From: Legionellaceae bacterium
Lineage (GTDB): Bacteria; Pseudomonadota; Gammaproteobacteria; Legionellales; Legionellaceae
Assembly (NCBI GenBank): GCA_030696305.1
Contig: JAUYSP010000040.1
Span: 1 to 64,000 of the forward strand
Direction: 5' to 3'
DNA length: 64,000 nucleotides
Position numbers and translations under genes: made by a program. Positions 38,181 through 48,491 of the stretch are shown here, piece by piece (the stretch's first letter is position 1; each line of letters begins with the position of its first letter). The notes under the pieces are model-generated. The model saw only the letters and a program-made list of their open reading frames with translations, did no database searches and was not told the origin of the DNA.

Positions 38181-41100
38181 ATGCCGGAGTTAAAATATGT
38201 CATTTCAGGAGATGAGAAAGGAATAAACCAATCTTTTAAAAAGGTTGAGCAGGCATCTGCAAAAACAGCTTCACAGGTTGAAAGCGATTTTGCAAGAGCC
38301 CGGGACGCATCGGCTAAATCTACGGCAGGAATATTATCAGATATTAAAAAGGTTGAACAGGCAAAAGGTGTTAGAACATCTTCACTTTCAGATATCGATT
38401 TAGCATATATTGAGAGTAGAAAAAAGGTCGCCGAATTTGATAAGCAGATTATTGAAACAAAAAAAGAACTTGAAAAGGTTGGATCTGCCGGCGTTGACAA
38501 TTTCGATAAAATTGATAAATCTGTTCAAAAATCTTCTAAATCAACATCAAAAGCAGGGGGATTGCTAAAGCTTTTGTCCGGATTAATTCCAGGGCTAGGT
38601 CTTGCAACTATTGCCGCTTTCGCAATTGAACCTATTATCAAGTACGTCAAGTCACTAGATCTACTCGGCACCAAAACAAAGGAAATATCCGCCAAAAAGT
38701 TCGATGCCCCTGATTACAAAGAAGCGGTACTAGATACCCAAACTTTGGCCACCAATATCGAAGCTGCAAAAAATGGGTATATCTCTAAACAAAAGGTAGT
38801 CGATCAATACAATGAGACCATAGGCAAATCTGCAGGGCTTCTAAAATCATTTAATGATGTTGAGCAATGGCAGAAAGATAATGTAGGAGCCTATCTGAAA
38901 ATGATGGAGATGAAAGCCGAAGCCCAGGCATTCCTTGCTGTTGCCACAGAAAAAGCTACTGAAGCAGCTAAGCGGCAAACTGTAGGGGCTAATATTATGG
39001 ATTATGGTTTAGCAATTGCTAATCAGTTGGGAAGAGGTCAGTTCGATTGGGATGGGATAAAAAGCTCCGCAGGTTTGAATGCATTAAACGATGCGGCAGA
39101 TTCAAAGAAGGAAAGCGATAAGGCTTTTGCGATTTACAGGAAGCGGATGGCAGAGGCGCAAAAATTTGCCAAGGATAACAAGCTGAATATTTTCGGCGAT
39201 ACAAAGGAAGATTCCAATCAGGCATCAGTCAACGCCTATGATTCATTACTAAAGAAAATCAGAGATCTGAAAAATGAATACAACCGAAAATCATTGTCTG
39301 ATGATGAAGCGGAACTGCAATCGGTTAGGGACAAATTTGCATCCATTGCTGAAGAAGTCAAAAAGTACAATGCTAACCCTAAGAATAAAATTAAAGTAGT
39401 ATCTGGCGAGTTAGACGGTATCCGGGATGCGGCCATCGCAGACCTCACCTTTAAGCAGGAAACTGCCAAATTAGGTAAGGAACTTGAAGCTCAGAAGCAG
39501 CTGTACCATGATTACGAAAAGTTCAAATCCGACTTTGGGGAAACAGCAGCGAAGGAGCGATTTGGCAAGGAGGTTAATTTCCTTAAATATCTGGAGCAGG
39601 AGCATGGAAACATGTATGCAGGAATTAATGGTGCATCTGAAGCTTCAATTAAAGAGCGTGATGCATTAATTGAAAAGTATAGGTCATCTACAGTAAGAGA
39701 AGAGCAGCAGTCGCAGCTTGCTTTACTCAAGGATTTTATGACATACACTGAGCAGAGAAATCTAATATTGGAGCAAGCTCAGGCAAAGGCAAAAAAGTTG
39801 ACAGGGGAGGCTGCAAAGCTCGCTATTGAAGAAGGGGAAAAGGAGGTTATAGCCCTTGACCAGGTGAATATAAAAAAATGGAAATCCTATAAATACCTGT
39901 TTGAGAATCTTCAGACCCTAAGCAGAAAACAAACAGAGGATGGAATCGCCCGACTGAAGAAAGATCTTGCAGCGTTCACTGGATCCGCTGAAGCAAAGAC
40001 AGAGACACTTAAAGCAATCGCTAAACTAGAGGAAGGGTTAAAAAAAGATAACACTAAAGACATTCTCAAGTCTGCGGAAGCCTTGCGCGATATCGCGTCC
40101 TCGGTGGGAGAGGTGAATAACTCAATGGGGCAGCTGCTTCATACCATTGCAAATGTTGTCACCTCCTATGCCCGGTTGACTAAAGCTTCGAAGGTTCTGG
40201 CCGATGTGAATGCCTCTGGCGCTGCCAAGCAGGCGGCTATGCTGGATGTAATTACTCAGGGCGTGGCAGGTTTGGTCCAAGTGATTAGCACAATTGCCAA
40301 CGCAACCAAACAAAGGCGCGATGCTGAAGAGGCCTACTACCGCTCAGTTATAGAAGGCCAACGGGAATACAATCTTTCCCTAAACGATGAGATCAGATTA
40401 CGGGCAGAACTTGAAGAAAGTGTGTTCCTGAAAGATAGCAAAGGGCGGATACTCTCCGGAACGAATGCACTGGTGGATGCGAACAAGAAGTATCTGCAGT
40501 CTCTTCAGGATCTGGCAAAGGGCGAGGCAAAGGTCGGCCAGCGGAATGCTGTTGATTGGAATAGCGTTGGAAAAGCTGCAGGCGGTGGAGCTGCAGTTGG
40601 TGCCGCGATTGGGTCAATCGTTCCTGTGATTGGAACAGCTATTGGTGCTGCTGTTGGCGCTGTGGCTGGGGCAATTGCCGGGCTATTCGGAGGTAAGAAG
40701 AAAAAAGATGTTTTCAGCGGTTTACTCCAAGAGTATCCAGAGCTAATCACTAAAGCGAAAGACGGAACTATAGGCATCAACAAAGAGTTGGCGAAATCAC
40801 TAATCAACCAAAACTTGGTTAATGAAGCCACAAAAGATCTTATTAATAATACGCTGGAGTGGGCTGATAAAGTTAAAGCTGCCGAGGAGCAGATCAAAAG
40901 CGTAATCGCGGATCTGGCCGGAGGTCTTGGAAACGATCTGCGAAATTCTTTAGTCCAGGCCTTCAAGGATGGCTCCGACGCGGCTAAAGCGTTCGGCGAT
41001 GATGTGAGTAAGGTTGTTGAAGATATCGTTTCACAGTTTCTCTTCAATGAACTCTTTTCGAAAAACTTTGAGCAGCTTCAGAAAGAAATGCAAGCGAGTT

Positions 41101-41591
41101 ATGGGCTTGGGGGTGATCAGTCTTTGGTTGATGATTTGTCTAGGTTCTATTCGGATGCGGGCCCGAAAATAGAGGAGTTTCAGGCCGCTCTTGAAGCTGC
41201 CCGGACCGAAGCTGAAAAAATGGGCTTTGATATTTTTAAGAAGACTACCACTCAGGGGGGCTCGCAGGATTCAACTGGTAACACAATGGCAGGAGCTGTA
41301 ACAAAGATCCGCGCCGATCAGGCCGATCTTATTGGCGCGAGATTGGGCGGTATTCAGGTCTCAGGGCTTGAATCGTTGGCCCAGTTGAAATTACAAACCG
41401 GATTCAATGCCCAGTGCGTAGATCTTGCTATGCAGAACCTCAATGTCGCACTCAAAATCGAGCAAAACACATTTAGGACGGCCAATAACACCGAAGCCCT
41501 AAAGGATATCCGGACAGGTATTCAAAGTATGGATAAAAAAATAAGTGCCAGCGTGAATGCCGGCGTTGGATTAAACGGATTTGGAGGGTAA
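38181..41591 (+). CDS. Tape measure protein
   Basis: 1136 aa, the longest gene, between the chaperones and Dit as expected. Long coiled coils (residues 1-130, 330-620) flank hydrophobic helices near 125-155 (LLKLLSGLIPGLGLATIAAF) and a Gly/Ala stretch near 800-840 (AAIGSIVPVIGTAIGAAVGA). Such segments let the protein cross the host membrane after DNA ejection. Length would set a tail of about 170 nm by the usual 1.5 Angstrom per residue. Confidence 0.85.
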   Translation: MPELKYVISGDEKGINQSFKKVEQASAKTASQVESDFARARDASAKSTAGILSDIKKVEQAKGVRTSSLSDIDLAYIESRKKVAEFDKQIIETKKELEKVGSAGVDNFDKIDKSVQKSSKSTSKAGGLLKLLSGLIPGLGLATIAAFAIEPIIKYVKSLDLLGTKTKEISAKKFDAPDYKEAVLDTQTLATNIEAAKNGYISKQKVVDQYNETIGKSAGLLKSFNDVEQWQKDNVGAYLKMMEMKAEAQAFLAVATEKATEAAKRQTVGANIMDYGLAIANQLGRGQFDWDGIKSSAGLNALNDAADSKKESDKAFAIYRKRMAEAQKFAKDNKLNIFGDTKEDSNQASVNAYDSLLKKIRDLKNEYNRKSLSDDEAELQSVRDKFASIAEEVKKYNANPKNKIKVVSGELDGIRDAAIADLTFKQETAKLGKELEAQKQLYHDYEKFKSDFGETAAKERFGKEVNFLKYLEQEHGNMYAGINGASEASIKERDALIEKYRSSTVREEQQSQLALLKDFMTYTEQRNLILEQAQAKAKKLTGEAAKLAIEEGEKEVIALDQVNIKKWKSYKYLFENLQTLSRKQTEDGIARLKKDLAAFTGSAEAKTETLKAIAKLEEGLKKDNTKDILKSAEALRDIASSVGEVNNSMGQLLHTIANVVTSYARLTKASKVLADVNASGAAKQAAMLDVITQGVAGLVQVISTIANATKQRRDAEEAYYRSVIEGQREYNLSLNDEIRLRAELEESVFLKDSKGRILSGTNALVDANKKYLQSLQDLAKGEAKVGQRNAVDWNSVGKAAGGGAAVGAAIGSIVPVIGTAIGAAVGAVAGAIAGLFGGKKKKDVFSGLLQEYPELITKAKDGTIGINKELAKSLINQNLVNEATKDLINNTLEWADKVKAAEEQIKSVIADLAGGLGNDLRNSLVQAFKDGSDAAKAFGDDVSKVVEDIVSQFLFNELFSKNFEQLQKEMQASYGLGGDQSLVDDLSRFYSDAGPKIEEFQAALEAARTEAEKMGFDIFKKTTTQGGSQDSTGNTMAGAVTKIRADQADLIGARLGGIQVSGLESLAQLKLQTGFNAQCVDLAMQNLNVALKIEQNTFRTANNTEALKDIRTGIQSMDKKISASVNAGVGLNGFGG

Positions 41592-41593
41592 TT

Positions 41594-42019
41594 ATGACAG
41601 GCAAATATAAAATAGCAAGTCAGGATATCTACACAGCTTTCAGGATGGTGATTCAGGAGGGGAGCAATCCTATCCTCCAATTCAGGAAGCCGAAGCCTCG
41701 ATTCACTAATAACTGGAAAGAGGAAGACGGATTAGAGTATGATTTGACCGAAACTCCAAAGTATGAGGATCGTACTTTCCTAATCCGGTCGGTCATCATC
41801 GCCGATTCTGAGGCTGACTTTAACACTCGGTACAATGCACTTTACACGGCTTTAAACGTAGCGGGAACTGTCATTCTGGAAAGTCTGGAACTCAGTAAGA
41901 CCGTTAGGGTGATTTATAGCGATATGCCCTCTCTTGACAGGCTCACCAGGATGAAGCACGGCGGTAAGGTGGTAGTAAGGTTTGATCTTGAATTGAAGGA
42001 GGTTCAGCAGTATGTATAA
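41594..42019 (+). CDS. Distal tail protein (Dit-like)
   Basis: 141 aa following the tape measure. FRMVIQEGSNPILQFRKPKP, TFLIRSVIIADSEADFNTRY and KVVVRFDLELKEVQQYV are compatible with the Dit beta domain at the tail tip. Overlaps the hub gene by 8 bp. Call depends largely on order. Confidence 0.55.
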   Translation: MTGKYKIASQDIYTAFRMVIQEGSNPILQFRKPKPRFTNNWKEEDGLEYDLTETPKYEDRTFLIRSVIIADSEADFNTRYNALYTALNVAGTVILESLELSKTVRVIYSDMPSLDRLTRMKHGGKVVVRFDLELKEVQQYV

Positions 42020-43856
42020 CATCAAACGGGGTGTAACGACAATTGCCACGGTTCGGCCTGAATCCGGATCCCAGATCAAAAAGATCATGGGAGAAAACCT
42101 GGTGGATATGACTTTTACGCTAACCGACCCCGTGACATTTGAGATAGGTGACTGGGTTGAGGTTTTCGGGGAAAATTACACGCTAAATGCATTACCTCCG
42201 CTCGATAAAAAGAGCGAAAGCGAATATATATACAGCTGCCAATTTCAGGGGATGCAGTATGAGCTTGCCAAGTTCAACTATATGATGCTTGATTCAAGCA
42301 ATGTTCCTACTGAGCCAGATTTCTCGATTATGGGCAATGCTGAAACTTTCATTGACCTATTAATATTAAATGCAAATAGAGAGGGTTCTGGATGGAGCAA
42401 AGGGGATGTTGATGCAACTGATATGAAATCTATTGCCTTTTCAACTGCGAACTGTTGGTCAGCTTTAAACCAGTTGGCAGTTGAATTTGAGAACGAGTTC
42501 TGGATAGTTGGGAAAGTAATTCATTTCACCAAAAAAGGTGTTGCTTCTGGATTAACATTCGAGTATGGTAAGGGGAAAGGTCTGTATAGCTTCAACCGAC
42601 AGAACAAAGAGGGGGCTTCTATTGTGACGAGGCTTTATGCATTTGGTTCAACCCAAAACTTGCCATCTGGTTACCGTAACTATTCACAGCGGTTGAAGCT
42701 CCCTGAGCTTACAGGAAATTACGTTGAACAGGGAGTTGCTGAATATGGAGTCATTGAAGGGATTCAGATTTTCGATGACATTAAACCTGAAAGAATAGGA
42801 ACTGTAAGTTCAATTAATGCTGGAGATGTATTTGAGTTTACAGATTCGGCAATGGACTTTGATGTCAATGCTCAAATGCTTCCAGGAGTTGCTGTGAAAG
42901 TTCATTTCTTAACTGGATTATTAGCTGGTTATGACTTCACTTTGAATAGTTATAACCACACTACAAAGCAGTTTATCCTCAATAAGAATGATAATGAAAA
43001 GGCAATAGAGATCCCGGGAGCTGTATTCAAGCCGGCTATTGGGGATACTTACTTTTTGTTTGATCTGGAAATGCCCTCAACTTATGTGTTGGCAGCTGAG
43101 AACAGGGTTCAGGATCGTGGTGAAGCATATCTAACTCAAAATGCACTTAGCCGTGTGATGTACAATGGGAACATTGATCCGCTTCATATCAAGAGGAATG
43201 CCATAACCATGACGTTGGGCAATACGGTGATCATGAAAGATACTCCTTTGGGTATCAATGATGCTATTCGAGTGATTGGACTTACTAGAGGAATTATTCT
43301 GGATGGGATTGAGCAGTACAGATATACGTTGGAGCTAAGCGAATCTGTACAACCTTCCAATATTGTAAGATCGTTTGCCCAGATTGAAAAGGTAAAGCAG
43401 GCCATCCAAATCAATGACCTGCTTAATCCGGCCAGAGCCCGAGCGAACTGGAGATCTTCTCAGGAGATGCTGCAAATGGTTTTTGATCCGGACGGGCAAT
43501 ATTACACTGAGAAGATTAAGCCGGCCAGTATTGAGACCTTACACATTGCTGTAGGTGCGAGATCTCAGGCATTTCAAACCAATGTTTTATTTCAGCCTTC
43601 TTATGGTGGAGTTGATAGCCATTTTGTAAGCAGCTCCGGAATATTGGATCATTTCAGTATAGATCCTGATGAGGTTCGGACTTGGAATATCGCAGCAAGC
43701 AACTATACAGGTTTAGGAACAGGTGCAATGTATATCTATGCCAAATGCGAGAAGGTTGGCACCAGTGGAACTATACTGCTTTCGGCAAGCCAGATCACGG
43801 TTGATCAGGATGCGGGTTATTATCACTTTTTATGCGGAGTCCTACATGCAATATAA
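42012..43856 (+). CDS. Tail hub / tail-associated protein (Tal-like)
   Basis: 614 aa. The first third (FEIGDWVEVFGENYTLNALP, YIYSCQFQGMQYELAKFNYM) reads like the gp27-type hub fold of Tal proteins; the middle has repeated strand pairs (YDFTLNSYNHTTKQFILNKN). It ends flush with the fibre gene. It would form the tail tip with Dit. Confidence 0.65.
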   Translation: MYNIKRGVTTIATVRPESGSQIKKIMGENLVDMTFTLTDPVTFEIGDWVEVFGENYTLNALPPLDKKSESEYIYSCQFQGMQYELAKFNYMMLDSSNVPTEPDFSIMGNAETFIDLLILNANREGSGWSKGDVDATDMKSIAFSTANCWSALNQLAVEFENEFWIVGKVIHFTKKGVASGLTFEYGKGKGLYSFNRQNKEGASIVTRLYAFGSTQNLPSGYRNYSQRLKLPELTGNYVEQGVAEYGVIEGIQIFDDIKPERIGTVSSINAGDVFEFTDSAMDFDVNAQMLPGVAVKVHFLTGLLAGYDFTLNSYNHTTKQFILNKNDNEKAIEIPGAVFKPAIGDTYFLFDLEMPSTYVLAAENRVQDRGEAYLTQNALSRVMYNGNIDPLHIKRNAITMTLGNTVIMKDTPLGINDAIRVIGLTRGIILDGIEQYRYTLELSESVQPSNIVRSFAQIEKVKQAIQINDLLNPARARANWRSSQEMLQMVFDPDGQYYTEKIKPASIETLHIAVGARSQAFQTNVLFQPSYGGVDSHFVSSSGILDHFSIDPDEVRTWNIAASNYTGLGTGAMYIYAKCEKVGTSGTILLSASQITVDQDAGYYHFLCGVLHAI

Positions 43857-46298
43857 ATGAGAGGTATTTCACTAACATACGGCCAAACAACTATTGACGG
43901 TGGATTCATCCGGACTGGTGAAATCTCCAGTCTGGATAATGCTACTAAGTTCAATCTGAATACTGGCTATATAAGCGGGCGGATCACTTTTGCAGCAGGA
44001 TCTTCAGGATATGCAAATATTTCAGATAAGCCTGCCCTTGGAAGCTTATCCGGTTTAAATATTGTGGAACTGGCTCAGCTTGGTACGACTGTAATTACAG
44101 GAGGATACTTGGCCACTTCACTTATTGATGCCAACTATATCAGAACCATTGATCTGATCGCAACTAAGGTAACTACCGGTAAGCTGCAGTCTGTCAATAC
44201 GCTGAATTACTTTGATCTGGACAATAATCAGTTCAAGCTTGGTAACGCAACTAATTACATGGACTGGAACGTGACCACTCCAAACGTTTTAACGATCAAA
44301 GGTCATATCACAGCGGATTCGGGAACGATATCCGGGGTGACCATCAACGCCAATGATCAGTTCAGCTTGAACGGCAGCAAGGTTGAGATTTTCCCAAATG
44401 CCGGGATTCGGGTGTTCGGGAGCGGCTATGCAGATTTCACTAATTCAACTTTAAAAGTTCCAACGGTAGCAGCTTCCGGGCTTGCCAGTGGTGAAGCGGC
44501 TCTATGGATCGGATCACTAAGCGGTGTTGCTTCAGGTGCATCAGGCGGAAGTGTGGCCACGCTTTCGGATGTGGCTCTGTCAAGTCTTGCAACCGGGCAA
44601 ATATTAGTCTGGAACGGTGCTACTTGGGTAAATCAAAACAATGTCGCAGCCGTTGACCTTTCAGCCTATTACACCAAAACCGAAACGCAGAATTTCTTTT
44701 CAGGGGCTTCGGCCATGTCCGGGTATAATAAAAGTAATTGGGATAGTGCCTATGCCTACTCCACTACTCCACGGCTGGCATTGACAGGGGGAACGCTTAC
44801 GGGGCCTTTGAGTGGGACGAGTGCCTCTTTTGGCTCTGCTACGCCTGACAGCAAATTTAATGTATTCACTTCAGGTGTTTACGGATTAAGAATAGGCTAT
44901 TCCGGTGGCACTGATAATTATTTAGACGGGGCTACTAATTATATCCGGGATGAAGTTGGTACTACAAGATTGCAAATTGGAACAACAGCTATTTTATCAA
45001 TCCACCTAACTGGAACAACTGCTACATTCTCAGGAACGGTAACTGCCCCAACGTTCTCAGGGGCACTTTCAGGGACTGCCTCAAATGCAACAAGCTGGAA
45101 TGGAACTACGCATTACTTTGGCTCGGGAATATACAGCTCAACGTCAGGCTATAGCGTAGTAATTCATGATGGTTCTCAGCTTGCGAGAGTTAATGCAGCG
45201 GGAATACAAGGGTTCTTAGGGCTGGGTTCAGCGGCTTACACAGCTTCCTCGGCATACTATGCAGCAAGCTCAACTGTTGCAAATAGCACTCTTTGGCTTG
45301 GGATGGCTTATGTTGGGTCAGATACTACGGTCAATACCTACATGCTTGGTTATGGATCAGATGGATCTTGGCATCCAATTGGGGTAGCAAATCTTCGTTC
45401 ATTCCTTGGTATTCCAAGCGGTGGAGACACCTTGGCATCAGTAACAGGAAGGGGGGCATCAACAAGCACAATGGCTACTTTTAGCGGAGGAATAACTGTA
45501 CCAACTTGGATTTACCAATCAGGCTTCTACGGACTATATAATAGCTCCTATACTGGGCATTTCTATCAGAGGAATACTGCCTATTGGGCAGTGACAGGAA
45601 GCGCCTCAACAACTTACGGTGGCATCCAAATGATGCAAACGCACGAATCCGGATCAAAGGGTTATTTATACTGGGATTCGGCTGGTATTGGACTTTTGAA
45701 CGATGCCGGAGGGTGGACGATCAGGGGGAACTATGGAACTGGATACGGCGGAACGCTTTACGGATCGTGGAATATTCAAACAGCGGCATCTATTGGAACA
45801 GGCACAGCGGACAGTAAACTGAACGTATTTACATCGGGCGTTTATGGCCTACGAATAGGTTATTCCGGTGGCACTGATAACTATTATGATGGAGCTAACC
45901 ATTATTTCCGCTCAGCATCAGGAGCAAGCTATATGGAGGTAAACGGATCTCGATTGCTTGTAAATAGTGTAATTCATTCATTAGGTGACGTAATTGCCTA
46001 TTACACCTCCGATAAGTTCCTAAAGGACAACATCCGACCAATCGCTAAAGCACTTTCAAAGGTCAATCAGCTTTCTGGCAACTACTTTGAGTGGAACGCT
46101 TTACAAGACACCTATGAAGTAGGTTCTACAGATATCGGAGTAATTGCTCAAGAAGTCGAAGCGGTTTTCCCTGAATTAGTGATTACTCGTGATAACGGAT
46201 TCAAGGCGGTGAAGTACGAAAAGCTTGTGCCTGTTTTAATTGAGGCTATAAAGGAGCTGTCAACCAAGGTTAGACGGTTAGAAGGGAGGATTAACTAA
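43857..46298 (+). CDS. Tail fibre with S74 intramolecular chaperone
   Basis: 813 aa, beta-rich, low-complexity fibre. The C-terminal 95 residues are an S74 auto-cleaving chaperone: TSDKFLKDNIRPIAKALSKV, then GVIAQEVEAVFPELV and KAVKYEKLVPVLIEAIKELS, with the Ser of TSDK as cleavage nucleophile. This domain aids trimer folding and is then released. Two near-copies of a block (NVFTSGVYGLRIGYSGGTDN) lie at about 44843-44940 and 45801-45905, an internal duplication. It is the likely receptor-binding fibre. Confidence 0.85.
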   Translation: MRGISLTYGQTTIDGGFIRTGEISSLDNATKFNLNTGYISGRITFAAGSSGYANISDKPALGSLSGLNIVELAQLGTTVITGGYLATSLIDANYIRTIDLIATKVTTGKLQSVNTLNYFDLDNNQFKLGNATNYMDWNVTTPNVLTIKGHITADSGTISGVTINANDQFSLNGSKVEIFPNAGIRVFGSGYADFTNSTLKVPTVAASGLASGEAALWIGSLSGVASGASGGSVATLSDVALSSLATGQILVWNGATWVNQNNVAAVDLSAYYTKTETQNFFSGASAMSGYNKSNWDSAYAYSTTPRLALTGGTLTGPLSGTSASFGSATPDSKFNVFTSGVYGLRIGYSGGTDNYLDGATNYIRDEVGTTRLQIGTTAILSIHLTGTTATFSGTVTAPTFSGALSGTASNATSWNGTTHYFGSGIYSSTSGYSVVIHDGSQLARVNAAGIQGFLGLGSAAYTASSAYYAASSTVANSTLWLGMAYVGSDTTVNTYMLGYGSDGSWHPIGVANLRSFLGIPSGGDTLASVTGRGASTSTMATFSGGITVPTWIYQSGFYGLYNSSYTGHFYQRNTAYWAVTGSASTTYGGIQMMQTHESGSKGYLYWDSAGIGLLNDAGGWTIRGNYGTGYGGTLYGSWNIQTAASIGTGTADSKLNVFTSGVYGLRIGYSGGTDNYYDGANHYFRSASGASYMEVNGSRLLVNSVIHSLGDVIAYYTSDKFLKDNIRPIAKALSKVNQLSGNYFEWNALQDTYEVGSTDIGVIAQEVEAVFPELVITRDNGFKAVKYEKLVPVLIEAIKELSTKVRRLEGRIN
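44843..45905 (+). repeat. Duplicated fibre block (two copies, about 100 bp each)
   Basis: Copies at about 44843-44940 and 45801-45905 encode D-S-K-[FL]-N-V-F-T-S-G-V-Y-G-L-R-I-G-Y-S-G-G-T-D-N-Y with only a few changes, separated by about 860 bp. Recombination between them could shorten the fibre in frame. Confidence 0.7.
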
Positions 46299-46828
46299 TG
46301 CCAGGAGCACCAATCGAAGGCGGACCACAACCACCGCTACCAACATCAGGACCGATCGGGATTAGTGATATTAACAATCAGTTTGAACGGGCGTACAATG
46401 CCGAAATGGCTTTGCGTTTAGCTGAAACGGGATACTATGCCGGAGTGAATCCTTGGAGTACCTACAAACCAAACGCAGCAGCTCCGGCAGCTCTGAGTGA
46501 ATGGTACGGCTACCATCATACCCAACCCATGCCAACGCATAACGTATCATCCTCAGCCACTTTAAACTCTTATATCACGGATGGGGTGAAAATAGCTATT
46601 TCCATCGCAGAAGCGGCAGCAGCTTCAGTAACATTCAACTTCCGGGTATACTGGATTGACGATTTTACATCAGAGATCACAGACAGCCTGCATAATGGAA
46701 CGATAACGGCCAGCAACACTTCTGTACTGGTGGACTGTTACGCTCCTGCCTTTGGGGTAAGCTATTCCTCTGTGGCCATTGTTTCGGCTACTCCGAATCC
46801 TAATTACGATCAGCAATACGTTTGGTAA
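46298..46828 (+). CDS. Tail-tip structural protein
   Basis: 176 aa, TAATG overlap with the fibre gene. A Pro/Gly-rich start (GAPIEGGPQPPLPTSG) and GISDINNQFERAYNAEMALR precede a beta domain. The SISDINxEFxR-like opening is common in phage tail-tip proteins. Probably attached to the fibre. Confidence 0.5.
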   Translation: MPGAPIEGGPQPPLPTSGPIGISDINNQFERAYNAEMALRLAETGYYAGVNPWSTYKPNAAAPAALSEWYGYHHTQPMPTHNVSSSATLNSYITDGVKIAISIAEAAAASVTFNFRVYWIDDFTSEITDSLHNGTITASNTSVLVDCYAPAFGVSYSSVAIVSATPNPNYDQQYVW

Positions 46829-48021
46829 TGGCAGCACCTATCACAGCATATCTCACTATTGACGCCAAATTCAGAGGCTCAAATGACGTATTGATGTCAG
46901 TCAACCCGGCACGCAGCATGTATGGAAGTTCGGGAGATCTGGCAGCTGCTTTGGCATTCATTAAGGAGAGGTTTTACCTCGATGATGTCATTGGGATAAC
47001 TGTGAAATATTCGGGTGTAAATTATTTCGGCTTTTGGGGAACCTGTATTGTGGATAGCGCAAATTATAACATGCACAATGCTTCTCGCAGATTGAATATC
47101 GGAGGTAATACCCCCTCAGCAGATAAGCGCACTTTTAATGATGCCGGCTTAAATACCTTGGGCTTTGCAGGTTCTCCATCATGCACAAACAAACAGTCGG
47201 GTGCTCATGTCTTTTCCGGCCTGTTCCGCTCTGCTTATTACGTACCAACCAGTGCGCACTATATCGAAGTGCAGCGTATAGTGGGAGGATCTGCAGACTT
47301 TCTGCAAAATGTCAATTTTGGAGGAATGGCAGAGGGGGCAGAGGCGACACGGTCAGGAACTCCATTAGCGAGCACCTTTGACTTCACAGCTGGCGATTAT
47401 ATCGAGATGCACTCAAAGATTGTTAATGCTGAGGGCACATTTATTTCAGCGATGGTATCGTTCATTGTGGAGCCTCGGATCTATACTGCCAAATTCAACG
47501 CCACTCATGCCAGCTGGGCTTGTAATAATACCGATGGAACTACTGAGGTGACGATCTATGTAAGCAACTGGAAGTTAAATAACGGAGTGGTGCTTTATTC
47601 TGATGTGGAAATGACCACCAATGTTTCACCTGGTTACTATTCAATCTCCGGACGTTGGTATAAGGTAGAACCAGACTTCATGATCGGAGCCTACATCGCT
47701 GATCAGGATACTTGCGGAACGTGGCGTTCAACTGATCCGGCATACGTTCCACCTTATGAAACCAAGAACTGGACACATTATGAAACCATGCTGTCAGGTA
47801 GCGATGCAGGGTGCTTTGTTTATTACGCTTCCGGTACCTACAATCCACAAACCACTTACCGGAATATCAACAACAATAAACACTATGGAACGTCTGCTGC
47901 AGCAATTGCGGAGGGGACTTCTGGCTATGCCACTGACGGGTACTACTTCGAGGCAAGCGGAGGAGTAATGAATTGGTATGAAATTCAAAACGGTGTAATA
48001 ACCGATTCAGGGATATGCTAA
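46828..48021 (+). CDS. Tail-tip/fibre protein
   Basis: 397 aa from the ATG at 46828, overlapping the previous stop (TAATG). Beta-rich with an Asp/Gly/Tyr-rich C-terminal third (NPQTTYRNINNNKHYGTSAA) that resembles the DUF5977-like strand repeats of surface proteins. No enzyme motif. Likely part of the adsorption apparatus. Confidence 0.5.
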   Translation: MAAPITAYLTIDAKFRGSNDVLMSVNPARSMYGSSGDLAAALAFIKERFYLDDVIGITVKYSGVNYFGFWGTCIVDSANYNMHNASRRLNIGGNTPSADKRTFNDAGLNTLGFAGSPSCTNKQSGAHVFSGLFRSAYYVPTSAHYIEVQRIVGGSADFLQNVNFGGMAEGAEATRSGTPLASTFDFTAGDYIEMHSKIVNAEGTFISAMVSFIVEPRIYTAKFNATHASWACNNTDGTTEVTIYVSNWKLNNGVVLYSDVEMTTNVSPGYYSISGRWYKVEPDFMIGAYIADQDTCGTWRSTDPAYVPPYETKNWTHYETMLSGSDAGCFVYYASGTYNPQTTYRNINNNKHYGTSAAAIAEGTSGYATDGYYFEASGGVMNWYEIQNGVITDSGIC

Positions 48022-48032
48022 AAATTAAAATT

Positions 48033-48191
48033 ATGGAATATATCATCGCAGCATTTGTGGTCATAGTGATCGCAGTGCTAATCATCAGAAAGCAGACCAA
48101 GTCTGAAACAAAGTCACAACCGCAAGGCGGCTACGGTGTGAATGAAGAAGAAAAACAGCCGGGTAAGCAAAATAAAATCAAGGAGGATTAA
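48033..48191 (+). CDS. 52-aa single-pass membrane protein
   Basis: Starts MEYIIAAFVVIVIAVLIIRK, one membrane helix, then a polar tail. It lies 3 bp before the next gene. Short proteins of this kind often belong to phage lysis or tail-tip groups; nothing more can be said. Confidence 0.5.
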   Translation: MEYIIAAFVVIVIAVLIIRKQTKSETKSQPQGGYGVNEEEKQPGKQNKIKED

Positions 48192-48194
48192 TCA

Positions 48195-48491
48195 ATGGAA
48201 AGATCACTAACATCAACAACTGTCCGCAAGGTGTGGACAGCAGCAGTAACAGGCTGGAACCTAACCTTTACGCATGAATCGAACGGAACTGCAGGTACCA
48301 TTCATTGCAATGGGATTAAGCCAACTGAAGGGGGTGGCTCACCACCTATGCAATCTGCAAGCGTAAACGCACACCTTAACATTGCCAATAATGCCAGTGG
48401 AGTGAATTTCAATGGTATAGCTCATGACAGTACACTGGCAGCAGCGATCATTACCGAAATGGAAACCATAGCAACAGAGGAGGAAGCATAA
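48195..48491 (+). CDS. Small tail-region protein
   Basis: 98 aa: RKVWTAAVTGWNLTFTHESN, NAHLNIANNASGVNFNGIAH. Beta-rich, acidic end. Overlaps the next start. No family recognised. Confidence 0.45.
   Translation: MERSLTSTTVRKVWTAAVTGWNLTFTHESNGTAGTIHCNGIKPTEGGGSPPMQSASVNAHLNIANNASGVNFNGIAHDSTLAAAIITEMETIATEEEA

Noticed and set aside
40505-41047. Minus-strand 180-aa frame inside the tape measure
   Set aside because: Long open frame caused by the Ala/Gly-rich tape measure codons; composition (Ser/Ala/Pro) is typical of an antisense shadow.
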